64,000 nucleotides of DNA from Cryptomeria japonica (taxonomy: Eukaryota > Streptophyta > Pinopsida > Cupressales > Cupressaceae), in the NCBI RefSeq assembly GCF_030272615.1, contig NC_081405.1, forward strand, positions 313,678,235-313,742,234, written 5' to 3'. This document shows positions 43,831 through 55,300 of the stretch, in pieces. Position 1 is the first letter of the stretch; every line of letters begins with the position of its first letter. Below the pieces are notes generated by a model that saw only the letters and a program-made list of their open reading frames with translations, was not told the origin of the DNA and made no database searches. Both the position numbers and the translations under genes were made by a program.

Positions 43831-44615
43831 CTAGTTCTCATCAGGAGAGGCAGAGACCCCTAACTTGTCTCTCAAGTATATAAATGTATCTGCAAGCAAA
43901 GGTTTAGCAAAAATATCTACAATCTGATCCTTTGTAGATACATACTCCAATTTGACTTCTTCCTCACTAACCTTCTCCCTCAAGAAGTGATACTTAATTG
44001 ATATATGCTTTGTGTTATAGCGCAGTATAGGATTCTTGGAAATATTAATAGCACTTGAATTGTCACAATATATAACATTAGGCTCATCATAAATAACTCT
44101 AATGTCCTTTAACATCTACTTCATCCAAACTACCTGAGTACAGTTGCTAGAAGCAGCAATGTATTCAGCTTCAATAGTAGATATAGATATAGCATCTTAT
44201 TTCTTACTCGGCCATGAAAGTAATGTCTTCCCCAAAAAAGAAAACTCCACGAGTAGTTCTCTTCTGATCATTAACATCATATGCCTAATTAGCATTAGTA
44301 TAATCACATAACATGAAATCATCATTCTTCAAATACCACAGGCCATAATCAACAGTCCCCTTCAAGTATCTAAAAATCCTCTTCACAACAATAACATGAC
44401 TCTCTTTAGGATCTGCTTGAAATCTTGCACAAAGACAAACAACATGCATAATATCCAGTCTAGTCTAAGTCAAATACAACAATCCACCAACCATAGATCT
44501 ATACAAGATTTGATTAACTTTCAGAGATTCATCTTGCTTAGACAACTTGCATCTAGTTACCATAAGAGTTCCAATAGGTTTGTAGTCATCTAACCCAAAC
44601 TTCTTCAATAGTTCT
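43831..44615 (-). pseudogene. Copia-4 RNase H and C-terminal RT, cut by Tat-2
   Basis: The open segment 44115-43831 encodes an RNase H end: MLKDIRVIYDEPNVIYCDNS, INISKNPILRYNTKHISIKY, FLREKVSEEEVKLEYVSTKD, then the KPLLADTFIYLRDKLGVSA end. Further right, in other frames, are RGVFFFGEDI, KRIFRYLKGTVDYGLWYLKN, MVGGLLYLT-TRLDIMHVVCL and ELLKKFGLDDYKPIGTLMV, which reach the Tat-2 insertion at 44616. The remaining RT resumes at 63219. Related to copies A and B but clearly diverged. Confidence 0.87.
44611..44615. repeat. Left target-site duplication of Tat-2 (GTTCT)
   Basis: Compared with GCTCC at 63219-63223; both are one transition away from GTTCC, the sequence expected for the interrupted copia RT. 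Diverged TSD. Confidence 0.6.
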
Positions 44616-44729
44616 TGTAGATGTATAAATCTGAACACTTTCCTAAATGAATATTTAATATTTATTTTAACCCCATTCCTCATATTAATTAAATTCTATT
44701 TAACTAATTTCTTCATAATCATCTATTTG

Positions 44730-44965
44730 ATTAAATAAATTACTCAATTTATTTAATTAAGTTCACCTAAACCTTTTCTAGCCTTTAATTAAATAAATCA
44801 CTTTATTTAATTAATTCCCCTTTCTCCCTTTTTAATTAAATTTACATTTAATTAAATTGATCCTTGCAAATAAATAAATCTAATTTATTTATTAAATCCC
44901 CCACTTGTATTTATGCAAGTTGCATCTATTTTGTTGAAATAAAGCAATTTTATTTTAATTAAAAT
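44730..44965. repeat. Series of five A/T-only hairpins in Tat-2 U3
   Basis: Perfect arms of 12, 13, 11 and 11 bp with loops of 3-4 bases at 44730-44757, 44785-44814, 44831-44856 and 44869-44893, plus palindrome ATTTTAATTAAAAT at 44952-44965. Four are identical in the 3' LTR; the third has one A-to-G change there. Confidence 0.85.
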
Positions 44966-45573
44966 CCTCCTCCATCCACTTGCATTTTCCTACATCTCCC
45001 ACTTGCCTCCTAAACCCCTTCTAGATTCTTCTAATCACTTCCAATTTAGCATAATTCATCTCCTAATTATTGTCACATTCCTAAGCAAAGAGAGGTCACT
45101 TCTAAAAGCTTCCCAAGTCTTCAATAACCATTAAAGGCTTTATGTCTTCAACAAGTTAACCCTCAAAGTCTTCCAAACCATTTAAGGCTCTTACATAACC
45201 ATTAATGGTTAACTCAACCTTCTTGCATGATTAGAGACTTTCTCTCTAACTCAACCCTCATCTAATCCAAGGGTCTCATCAAGCATTCATGGCTTTAACC
45301 TTGGTTATCCCTTTAACCCTTGCACAAGAGTTTACCCCTTGGGTAAAAGCTTTATCCAATGGATAACCCTAACCTAACCTTAACTCTTACCTCCTAAGGT
45401 AACCTTAATCTCTTCTCAAGCATTTAATGCTTCTTTCAACTCCTCTCAAGCAACCTCTTGTTGAGAATTGTCACCATTTCATTGGTGAGAATTGTGAACA
45501 TGGATTGATTAACTTTCAATCCTTGCCCTTGTTAAGATTATTCAATCTTGACCATCCATTGCCATATTTTCCC

Positions 45574-45581
45574 TATAAATA
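45574..45581 (+). promoter_or_regulatory. Tat-2 LTR TATA box
   Basis: TATAAATA preceded by CC and followed by GAGCTC; identical at 62688-62695 in the 3' LTR. Likely sense promoter; pattern evidence only. Confidence 0.65.
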
Positions 45582-46108
45582 GAGCTCTCATTCTTCATTT
45601 TCACAATCAAGTCTTTGTGCATCAAACTTATAGTCTTTTTTGCTCAATCAATAATCTTTCATGCATCCACATCATAGTCTAAATTACTAAGTATTTAGCC
45701 TCTCTTTGTTAAATCATCATAATAGCATTTAGAAGCATTTTAATATATCATAGAATATTCATGTTAGACTACTATATCATTGCTAGGATAATTTGCTAAT
45801 CTTATCATCATCTTTATTCTAGCTTAATCATCATAGATTCAATATCATACATCTTAGAATGCATTCATGCATATAAATCAAACATCACTCGTTCTTGGAG
45901 TTGTCATTCCTAAGTCACTTTGCTCAATAATGTGAGAGCAAAAATATTGACTTTAGGGATCCTGTGAGATAGAGAACAATGGGACACCCATTGGGAAGTT
46001 GAACTATTTCAAATAGTTCCTATACTTGCACCAAGAGTCTCATTGGTGTGTGGGTCTTTTGAATCCGACCTTTTCATTTTTGTCACCCAATTTCCCCACA
46101 TACATTTC

Positions 46109-46128
46109 TAGCGCCCACCGTGGGGCTC
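46109..46128 (+). promoter_or_regulatory. Tat-2 primer binding site
   Basis: TAGCGCCCACCGTGGGGCTC, four bases after the LTR end. It matches the Tat-1 PBS except for G-to-A at position 2 and the end. Confidence 0.85.
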
Positions 46129-46204
46129 ATCCCCATAAATCACATTGTTTTTGGTGCAGGACAAAGATTACAAGCACACTGGAATACCATTTTAGCAGGT
46201 CCGA

Positions 46205-46440
46205 AACTTTTTTTAGTGCATTTGTGGCAAACAGTAGTGTGTTCATCGCATTGTTTAGTGCATAGGAACCTTTTTGTAGCACTTTAGAGCTTACTATTAG
46301 AACCTAATACTTTCAATTTCTTTCTTGTGCATCGGGATATCAGTGTAGCACATAGGAGTCTTTCTTTTGTGCATTTGTACCTTTCTGTAGCGTATCTATG
46401 CATAAGTCCAGCACGTGACTCTGATAGAAACAAGGAATAA
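46205..46440 (+). repeat. Tat-2 leader motif cluster I (TAGCGCAT-like words)
   Basis: About nine copies in ~235 bp just after the PBS: TAGTGCAT, ATCGCATT, TAGTGCAT, TAGCACTT, TTGTGCAT, TAGCACAT, TTGTGCAT, TAGCGTAT, CCAGCACG. Variants fit CpG decay of TAGCGCAT. Confidence 0.7.
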
Positions 46441-47189
46441 TTTGTAACAGAAGTGAAAGTTAGGCTTGTATAAGCTCACCTAGGGCCTTAAATTTTTCAC
46501 TAACTTTTATTTGTTGCAGGTTACTAATCATTGTTTACAAATGGGAGGAGTTATATTTAGGCATTTGATTATTTTTATTTCTATCTTTTCCAAGTTAGTT
46601 TAAAAAGAGTTCATTTGGTGTTGGTTAAAAAGAACTTCATTACTCCTTTGGTTCTTAAAACAAAACCTCACTTTTCTTTTTGCTAAAAAGGGTTAAAAAG
46701 AATTACAAACAAACTGTTTTTTGCAAAGTTAAAAAGGATCCCATTTTCTTTTGGTGTTAAGTTAAAAAGAACTCCATTACTCCTTTGGTGCTTAAAACAA
46801 AACCTCACTTTCATTTTTGCAAAAAGGGTTAAAAAGAACTACAAACAAACATTCATTTGGTAAGGTTAAAAAGAATCTCACTTTCATTGTTTTTATACAA
46901 GGCAAAAAGAGCTTCATTGAGGATTGATTGCATGATTTTCATTTTGTTGACCAAATTCATGATTTACTTCATTGAGCAGGTTTGTTTTTCAAGGTTTTGA
47001 AACACACATTTTGCTATGAAAAGTTAAAAAGAACACCATGCTTGTTGGAGCAACATCTCCAGGTAGACTTTATCAAATCATTGTGTTGAAGGCTAAAATG
47101 AATATTGTTTGCCTATCTCAAAAGTGGAAGGTATATGCTCTCCCCTTAATTGGGTGACCAAAAAGCCAAACCACTCTTATGCTTTCTTT
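46441..47189 (+). other. Tat-2 leader with ~137-bp tandem duplication
   Basis: GTTAAAAAGAACTYCATTAC begins at 46624 and again at 46761, giving two ~135-bp units with GTTAAAAAG words recurring in each. No ORF. Intron-like or structural leader; function unknown. Confidence 0.65.
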
Positions 47190-47640
47190 ACTTCAAGCAA
47201 TTAAAACCTTTAGAAGGCCTGCCCTCCTGAGTTGCCCTTAGGGCACCATTAATGGCTGGTGAGAGGGTAACGACCTAAGTGGGAAACAGGTTTATCGCCA
47301 AGTGTTCCAACCAACTATAATCAAAAGTGGAGGCTAACAAAATTCCCCTTCAACGGTTTTGCTCAGTGATTAGTCTTCCCCCGGTATCTTTAAGATAAGT
47401 AAAGCCTTTGTTCTAAAGGTTGGGAAGCCTCCCGAGGGAGTTTATCACTGAAGACCAAACGGAAGCCTGATTAAAAACCTTAGCATTAGAAACTTTGAAC
47501 TGAGTCAATTGCCAAACATTGGCAATATCATAGTGCGAGGGTGGGGAAGAATCTACCCCCAAGATCACTCATCATATATCTCCCAAGATAACTACTCAAT
47601 TGTGAAGCAATTCACTTTGAGTTAATTTCTAGCAAAATGC
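47190..47640 (+). other. Conserved non-coding leader block of Tat elements (Tat-2 copy)
   Basis: Aligns by eye with Tat-1 7330-6820 on its minus strand (GCCTGCCCTCC, GACCTAAGTGGGAA, TCTCCCAAGATA in the same order). Candidate functional RNA. Confidence 0.6.
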
Positions 47641-47989
47641 CAAAAAACGGGCGCCCCCTGGGGGTGACAAGGTTGTTTGAGCTGACGGAGTATCAAGACT
47701 AGTGGACTATTCTATTGTTGATGATCCTTGAATAAAGAGTCTACTTGATCTGTCTGATTGTTATCCAAACTAGTGAAAACATCGGGGATTTGAACACATC
47801 CTCAAAAGAACATACACTACTTGTTTAGCATAGACAAATTTGTTATTTCTTCTATGTGTCGTGTCTTCAAGTCATTATTTTTGAGAAAATCATCATCAAA
47901 ATCACAAGTGTTATTTTTCAACATAGAAAAAACAAATAAATCAGAACAGTTAGCACATAGGAGAAACATCCTAGCAAATAGAAAACATT

Positions 47990-48325
47990 CAACAGTGCAT
48001 TTACACCAAAACACAGTGCTTTCATCACTCAACTCAGCGCACAATCAGTATCATACTAGTGAAATTTTTGGTAGCGCTTATCAACATCATTATAGCACAT
48101 TTAAGCATCAGCCTAGCACATTCAAGACATCCTATAACACTTTCAAATCAAACATTAGCGCATAATCAGGACATAATAGTGCATAACCCATCCAGCATAG
48201 TCATTTTCAAACAGTCTGAAATAGTGCATAGGAAAGGTAGCATAGCGCATAGCACATTGCGAACATTCTATAATGCTTCGGGAACTATCTTTAGTGCATC
48301 AGGTCTCTATCTTAGCACATGATCA
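47990..48325 (+). repeat. Tat-2 leader motif cluster II (TAGCGCAT-like words)
   Basis: Twelve or more copies in ~335 bp: CAGTGCAT, CAGTGCTT, CAGCGCAC, TAGCGCTT, TAGCACAT (several), TAGCGCAT (at least two), TAGTGCAT (several). The ORFs listed over this stretch carry repeated His/Ser-Thr peptides and look fortuitous. Confidence 0.8.
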
Positions 48326-49214
48326 ATATTAGGAAAAAACAGAGAGCAAATCTGGCACTTTGAGAAAATTTAATCAATAGCTTCAAATACCCTTTCAAGT
48401 CCTTTAGCAAACTCAGTAGAAAAACTTCAAATTTGATCATCAGTGAAAAAAATTCCAAATCCAACAAGGCACTCTTAGAACAAGTTTTTCAAATCTTTAA
48501 ACTAGTTTGAGATCAGAATTTATCCAGCAAAATTAGGGAGTATGAGAAACAGTGATCAAAGTTTCACCATCCAGTGGATTCTATCAAAACAAATACCTAG
48601 TTTAATCCTTAAGTTGTCAAATCAAGTTTCCATATCAAGAGACTTTATCCATATCATTTGACACACTTTATCATGGAGGTGAATCGAACTAAACCTCTAC
48701 TTGATAAAGTAAACTTGAGTTTTCAAATGAAGTATCAAACATCAGCACCAACATCAACCTTTGATCATTCGTGTATGACCACTCATATTTTGAGAAGAAC
48801 AAGTCTTTATCACAAAACTAAGTTGAAGAAGAGACAACCTAGTTCTAAGGCACTTGCTAAAAGGAATAAATTTCTCTATATCAATCGTCAACTCTTTACA
48901 TCACATCGTGTATTCTTGCGTCACATGCGATTGTATATTGAGGGAAAAACAAATGAGTTTGACAAAGAGACTTTAAGAAGTAGGGCTTACATTTAGAAAG
49001 TAGCATTCAACCAAAGCCTAAATCATGGAGGAAGAATTAACCCCGCTTTGTCCCCAAAGTTCCCTATCACTTATAATGAAGCTCGACTTGAGCCACCAAC
49101 TCTGTCAAGAACTCCCATAGAAGAAGAAGAATTCGTCATGGTAGAAATATATTAATGCTCGTTGTCACTCGATCTCAAAGAAACAAACAAAAAGATTCAC
49201 AACCATAATCGAGT
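48326..49214 (+). other. Region upstream of gag, possible short ORFs
   Basis: An open frame at 48658-48996 (112 residues, basic, with SLYHKTKLKKRQPSSKALAK) has no recognised domain. It may be a remnant of an ORF preceding gag, as reported for some Tat/Ogre relatives, or chance. Confidence 0.35.
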
Positions 49215-51270
49215 ATGGGTCGTAGATTTTCTAATCCTTTTGATGAGTATGCAAATAAGGGAGAAACAGAGATCACCAAAGAACTTCTCCAAGAATGTCA
49301 AGAAAATGCAACATTCCAAAAACTCAAGGAAAGACTTATCGAAGCAGACAAAGAAAAATATCTACTCATGCTAACTAGAAAATGTGTCAACATTCCTGAA
49401 GATTTTGATAAAGAAAACTTAAGGAATATAGATGAGAGAATTTAAAGAACAAGGTCAAAAAATTATGCCTATCAAGAACAACGAAGAGAAGAAGAGACAC
49501 ATGATCCAGAAAACATACGCAACCTAGATCGCACTCACGAACAAGACAACACCCATGAGCAAGACCATACCCGCAATTGGGACAATCTTAATGAATGGGG
49601 GGAAACTCTCCCTCAGCGGACAAATGCACCCATGGTTGCTCTTGCACAACAACTCCAAACACTGTAAAAACAAATGCAGGACATGCAACAAGGAACTATA
49701 GTGCGATACTCCTTGGATGAAATCTATCCTTATCCTTTTGATAGGAGATTGAACATGGTACCTTTTCCCCCAAATTCAAATATACCAAAGTATGACAAGT
49801 ATGATGGTAAAAGTTATCCTCGTGATCACGTTCGAGAATTTTGTACCATGAGCCTAGAGTTTTCTCACGATGACATACTTAATGAGATTATTCCCAAGAA
49901 GTTTGGGAGGACAAACAATGGAGTGGTTGTCTAAACTCACACCTCCCATCAGATCATTTGATGAGTTGGTAAACAAATTCATAACATAATACTCCTATAA
50001 CATTCAACATGTGATCACCATGCTGGATGTAACACAAAACAAAAGAGTAATGAAACCTTCATGGTATTTCTTCAACAATGGAGACGCATGGTTTTAAGAT
50101 ATCCTCGAGACGTGCTTGAGAAGGAAAAGATGGAAATCTTCATCGATAATCTAAATAGTGAGATGAGTTATCAACTCAAACTCCAATGCATACCATATTT
50201 TGCCAAATTTATAGAAAATGGAATCCAAGTCGAGGAGGCTTGCATCAAGAAAGGAACATTGAAGTTCTTTAAGGAAGGTGTTAATTCATCAAGCACTAAC
50301 CCCTTTAACAAACAAAACAATAACAACACTTTAGACAAATCCAGATTTTGGACAAGGAACAAAAACATTGTTAATGATGGGGTAGTTGATGCCAATAATG
50401 TGAAGTCTCAACAACCAGTATTGGCTTTATCAGGTAACCCACCATCCAACAAAGATCAAAAAAGTGTTAATCAAGGAACTAACACTTATCCACAAAATGC
50501 CAATAAAGGAACTTCAACATCAAACACCAAAAAAAATCATCAAGGCAACACCACTAGCCAAGGCCACAACATTAACCAAGGCAAAAACATTAACCAAGGG
50601 AATAATGCAAACCACAGAGGCAACACCAATACTTTCCCATATCAACGCATCTACACACCATTAGGACAAACCTTAGAATCAACATTTTGAGAACTCTTGG
50701 CAAATAAGATCCTCACATTGCCAACCATGAACAACTTTGAACCCCAGGTCAAACCACCTTGGTGGAATGATTCGCACTTCTGTGATTTTCATCGAAACAA
50801 AGGACATAACACCAATGATTGTATGAGGCTAAAGAACATCGTTCAAGACATGATTGATAGGGGTGATTTAACAGTTGATGGTCACAAAATGAATGGTGAC
50901 CATGAAGCCTTTAAAAATCCTCTTCCAAATTACAACAAGGGAGGAGCTTCAACATCGAATGATACTAGAGGAGCTCGTATAAATCACCTATACAAGAACA
51001 CCATCAATCACATATTAACATATGACAATCAAGTAAATGTCATAAAAATCAAGGACAAACAAGAACATGTGTCGATAAATGTGATAACCCAAGTGCAAAA
51101 ATATGTCTTGAAAGGGAACATAACAACATCCACAACCCTCCCCAAGACTCAATATAATTTGTTTGATCAACTATGGAGAACTCTCACTCAGATATCCATA
51201 CTTGAGTTGCTCAAACTCTCGCCAAAACACAACGATATCTTGGAACAAGCACTTATCAAAACAAACATTT
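49215..51270 (+). pseudogene. Tat-2 gag
   Basis: Starts MGRRFSNPFDEYANKGETEI at 49215. One main frame carries gag with stops near 49443 and 49665, and two compensating frameshifts about 49880 and 50040. Motifs: PFPPNSNIPKYDKYDGKSYP and DHVREF (gag core), FPRSLGGQTMEWL in the shifted part, VFLQQWRRMVLRYPRDVLEK, a Gln/Asn/Gly-rich low-complexity stretch (NQGKNINQGNN), WWNDSHFCDFHRNKGHN and a C-H-H-C zinc motif at 50781-50822. Gag builds particles and binds RNA. The frame continues into protease without a new start. Confidence 0.87.
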
Positions 51271-52060
51271 GAAATGATCTAGACATTGATCGATTCCAAG
51301 CCATGGTGGCTCATATGAAAGGGCCTCATAACCTATCCTCTTCCGAAAACAATGATGTCTCCTTGAATCATCCGCATAACACTCTGCTCCATATTGAAGT
51401 CTTAGTCTATAAATATTGAGTAAAAAGAGTGTTAATAGATGGAGGAGCTGGTCTCAATATCTGTACTTTAAAGCTTATTCATGCATTGGGCTTCTCTAAG
51501 TAGTCTATTGATCTGATCAAGAAGATCACCATCAAAGCCTATGATGATGAAGAGAGGTCATCCAAAGGAACGGTAATACTACCTATTCAGGTAGGTCTGG
51601 TACAAAAGGAAACGATGTGCCAAGTCTTGGACATAGAGTTGACATACAATATACTATCGGGTCATCCATGGATCCATGAAATGCAAGAAATGCCTTCCAC
51701 ATACCATCAATGTATCAAGTTCTCATACAATGGACAGGAAATTTCCATATCTGCAGACAATAACCCTTTTCAGTATTGCAATGTTATGGGGGCAGCTCAA
51801 GATAGGCTAGTTCCACACAACAGGGAGGCCCAAGCTTCTTCAACATCCAATCATCATCAAGAAGAAATCAAGTCTCTATCCATAGACTTCAAGAAAAAGA
51901 TGAAAATCAAGTATCAAGGCATGGGGGAATACTATTTTGAACCCCTATGTCTATCAAGATTGCCAATGTCACCAAAATCTTATGGACAACCTTCTGCGTC
52001 AACACATCATGCAACGCAGCCCATCACCAAGTTTGATGGTAAATTTATCTAGCTGGGCAC
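51271..52060 (+). pseudogene. Tat-2 aspartic protease
   Basis: In the gag frame: SLNHPHNTLLHIEVLVYKY, RVLIDGGAGLNICTLKLIHA (active site DGGAG at 51438-51452), ITIKAYDDEERSSKGTV and YNILSGHPWIHEMQEMPSTY (Leu-Gly-Arg-Pro usually; here Ser-Gly-His-Pro). Stops occur at 51269 (TGA), ~51418 (TGA) and ~51500 (TAG), two of them fitting Arg CGA. The open C-terminal part runs to 52052 through KFSYNGQEISISADNN. It processes Gag-Pol in particles; this copy is broken. Confidence 0.87.
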
Positions 52061-52310
52061 ACTGGCAGATGAATCAGAAGAGAAAGATATCCTTAGTTGG
52101 CTATATAAAGATGAAGAAGAAGTCAGAGCAGCTGCCATAGAAGTAGCAATACCAGCACAACAATATGGAAAAGGGTTCTTGATCATGCAATAGATGGGAT
52201 ACAATGTCAAAGGATCTATTGGCAAGTGCCAAGAAGGAATTATAGAACCCCTGCAACTTCCTTCATAATTTGCAAGAAACAAAACAGGACTGGGGTATGG
52301 ATAGCATATA
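52061..52310 (+). pseudogene. Tat-2 G-patch domain
   Basis: Still in the gag-protease frame, after EKDILSWLYKDEEEVRAAAI, the sequence reads MGYNVKGSIGKCQEGIIEPL and then NKTGLGYG, a G-patch core. Stops lie just before (TAG 52191) and inside (TAA). Position and pattern equal Tat-1 2585-3055. Confidence 0.72.
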
Positions 52311-53562
52311 GCACCTAGGCAAAAGCAAAATCACCAACAAAAACCTCAGTGGAGAGCAAAGAAAAAAATATAATGAAAACTCATGGCAAGAAGCACTACA
52401 CCAAGAAGCAAAAATGACAAGGAAAGAGAAAGAACATTAAGAAAATGATAAACAACAAGAAGAACTAGTCATTCAAAGGGAGGAAGCCTCTTATAAGAAA
52501 GTGCATCATGTGCAAGAACCTAATCAAACTGAGGTAGAACCACCACTCGAAGAAATTACTACTCACCGAAGAGAAAAAGTGTATGAAAAAGTGCAAAGAG
52601 TACAAGCAGGCTCTGATTCAGAATCAGAATAAGCTATAAAATTGGTATCAATTGTCAAAGATCTATTCTCACCCTACAACATACCTGTTAGAACCAGTGA
52701 GATAATCTGGGACAGTAATTTTGAAATCGATTCTAATGACTATGAGTGGGATAGTTGTTCAGATGTTACTAAAGACATTGATTTAGATACCATCCACTCA
52801 TGTACATCCCTTTGTCAAGAGGGACAAGGCTCAGAATCTCGACCACTTGAATTTGGACCATGACATATCTAAGAGGCTAGTGAGAATGAGCAGCAGCAAT
52901 ACAAACAAGGCTACATCAAAGATAATACCATCAAAGACCTTGACAATATCATAGACCTAACTAGTATCCCAAACAACTATAATGATGAATCTATCATGAC
53001 ACTTACCGTGACTAATCCCAACCCACCAAATGACTCCTTACCGCTCGTATATCCTGATCTCATAGACTAGGAAGAACCTAAACACCATAATATACCAATA
53101 TTCCCAGATGATGAATCCATTGTCTAGTATCTATGTTCAGTCAACCCAGACACATGCTCTACCAGTGAACAAAATAACGATATCTACAATCAAGGGAGTG
53201 CCAAGTCTCTCACTCACAAAAATGAAATAAACAAAGGATATAATAGTGAAAACTAGTCAATGGCGGTATTAGATCACAAAAAAAGTAAAAATAAAGGATG
53301 CATTTGTAGGTGAAAACCTTTTTGAGGCACCTAAAGATGGGAGACTTGACACTCTTCCTGAAAATTATCAAGAAAGGTTACCCATATTGATTGAGCCAAT
53401 AAAGTCAATAAACATCGGAATTCAAGCAGTAGCCAAAACCATACATCTAGCAGAATCACTGACAGAAGAGGAACAGCCAGATTTTATCAAATTCTTCAAG
53501 GAAAAGGAAATCAATTTTTCTTGGTCATATGATGATATGCCCAGAATAGTCTGAACCTGATC
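52311..53562 (+). pseudogene. Tat-2 acidic linker between G-patch and RT
   Basis: Open piece 52642-52863 (DSNFEIDSNDYEWDSCSD) and further acidic, Asn/Asp-rich peptides with stops; no fold recognised. The end has LPENYQERLPILIEPIKSIN and FSWSYDDMPR, leading into RT, similar in place to the Tat-1 linker. Confidence 0.55.
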
Positions 53563-54117
53563 ATGCATCACTTATCCATCACTCCAGGAGCTAAGCCAGT
53601 CAAGCAAAAATTAAGAAAGATGAATCCGCATGTGGCAATATTGGTCAAAGTAGAACTAAAGAAGTTATTAGATGTCGAATTCTTTCGACCTATAGACTAT
53701 GTTGAATGGATCTCAAACATTGTACCAGTTTCAAAACCTAACGGAAGCATCAGAATATGCACAGATTTGAGAGATGTCAACAAAGCATGTCCAAAGGATG
53801 ACTTTCCTTTACCAAGCATTGACATAATTTTGGATCTAATAGCAGGCCACGCAATGTTATCATTAATGGATGGTTTCTCTGGCTATAATCAAACCAAGAT
53901 AACCCCAGATGATCAAGATAAAATTACGTTCACCTATCCATGGGGAACGTATTGTTGGAACATCATGCCTTTTGGCTTGAAAAATGTTGGGGCAACTTAT
54001 CAAAGAGCCATGACGACAATCTTCCACGATATGATGCATATCTTTATGGAGGACTATGTGGATGATTTGTTGGCTAAATCATTCACCCAAGTAGAACATC
54101 TGGACATAATAGATTAA
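53563..54117 (+). pseudogene. Tat-2 reverse transcriptase
   Basis: 184 open residues: MHHLSITPGAKPVKQKLRKM, ISNIVPVSKPNGSIRICTDL, the LMDGFSGYNQTKITPDDQDK block, YPWGTYCWNIMPFGLKNVGA, and the catalytic YVDD at 54055-54066. A TAA then breaks the frame and coding continues with LEQLKVRLNPKKCFFGVTSG in another frame. RT synthesises cDNA. It is close to Tat-1 RT and clearly Tat-type. Confidence 0.92.
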
Positions 54118-54800
54118 ATATTTCAAAGATTGGAGCAATTAAAGGTCAGATTAAACCCTAAGAAGTGTTTCTTTGGGGTCACATCAGGCAAACTGTTAGG
54201 ATACATTGTATCATAAAGGGCATTGAAGTAGATCCAGCAAAGGTACAAGCTATCATGGAAATGCCACCTCCTAGGAACATTAGCTAACTCAGATCTCTGC
54301 AAGGATGGCCGCAATCCATCAGGCGATTCATAGCTCAACTAGCAGATTAATGTCTACCATTCAATCATTTGCTTCATAAGAATATACCTTTTAGATGGGA
54401 AGACAAATGCGAGGAATCATTTCACCAACTCAAACAATATCTTATGAATTCATTAGTTCTGGTACCACCGATAGCAGACAAATTGATCATTCTCTGCATA
54501 TCAACAATAGAAGTATCATTGGGGGCACTGCTAGTGCAAGAAGATCTGGAAGGCAAAGAATGGGCTATTTATTGCATCAGCAACACTTTGAATGGATATG
54601 AACTAAATTATATATTCATAGAGAAGGCTTGCTTAGAAATGGTGTTCACCTCTCAAAATTTCTTCCACTATATGCTAACCCATACAATCAAGCTGGTAGA
54701 AAAAATTGATCCTCTCAAGTATTTACTTAGCAAAGTAGCTCTTACAGGACGATTGGCTAAGTGGGTCATGATTCTCAATTAGTTTGATATCCAATACACA
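54118..54800 (+). pseudogene. Tat-2 RT thumb and gypsy-type RNase H
   Basis: After stops and small shifts (54118-54360: KVRLNPKKC, GIEVDPAKVQAIMEMPPPRN), the open segment 54369-54782 has FRWEDKCEESFHQLKQYLMN, LVLVPPIADKLIILCISTIE, VSLGALLVQED, AIYCISNTLNGYELNYIFIE, ACLEMVFTSQNFFHYMLTHT. This is the first, gypsy-type RNase H; in Tat elements it is often degenerate. The catalytic Asp of the usual YTDAS is replaced (CISTIE). Confidence 0.85.
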
Positions 54801-55300
54801 GAACTTTGGGCTATCAAAGGACGGTTAATTCCAAATCAACTGGTTGAAGCATCACTACCAGATCAACAACCACTACAGGTGGAATTTCTAGACATGGATA
54901 TACTCACTATCACACCCAAGCAATGGATCTTGTACTTTGATGGATCCTATACACGACATGGATAGGGTGTTGGCATCCTTTTCATCACTCCAAAAGGACA
55001 CACAATTCCATGATCTTATAGACTGATATTTCCATGCATCAACAACATTGAATATGAAGCTCTGGTAATAGGAATCAAAATAGTTGTGGAATGGAGAATC
55101 ACATAATTAAGAGTCTATGGGGATTCTCAATTAGTTATCAATCAAGTCAACAATGAATATCAGACAAAGGATGATAAGATAATTCCTTACAAGAGAATGG
55201 TTGATGATTTCAAACAGGTACTTTGTACATATCACCTTTAAGCAAATACCAAGATTGGACAATAGAGCTACCAATGCAATGGCCACTATTGCTTCACTAC
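54801..55300 (+). pseudogene. Tat-2 second, archaeal-type RNase H
   Basis: The plus strand reads WILYFDGSYTRHG-GVGILF, NNIEYEALVIGIKIVVEWRI, LRVYGDSQLVINQVNNEYQT and, after a shift near 55215, IPRLDNRATNAMATIASLL. The D-E-D catalytic set (FDGS, YEAL, GDSQLV) is present; the final Asp of the usual ADALA is Asn (ATNAMA). Archaeal-type RNase H is an acquired second RNase H characteristic of the Tat lineage. Stops: TAG after RHG, TGA before SYRL, TAA in WRIT-LR. Confidence 0.85.

Larger units (their letters stand above)
44616..46104 (+). mobile_element. Tat-2 5' LTR
   Basis: 1489 bp, TGTAGATGTATAAATC..CACATACA. U3 has five consecutive A/T-only inverted repeats (44730-44965). TATA box TATAAATA at 45574-45581, followed by GAGCTCTCATTC. 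Confidence 0.93.

Noticed and set aside
47821-48322. Open frames with repeated AHS/HQ peptides in the Tat-2 leader
   Set aside because: Overlap in two frames and arise from the TAGCGCAT-like words; no domain or start context.
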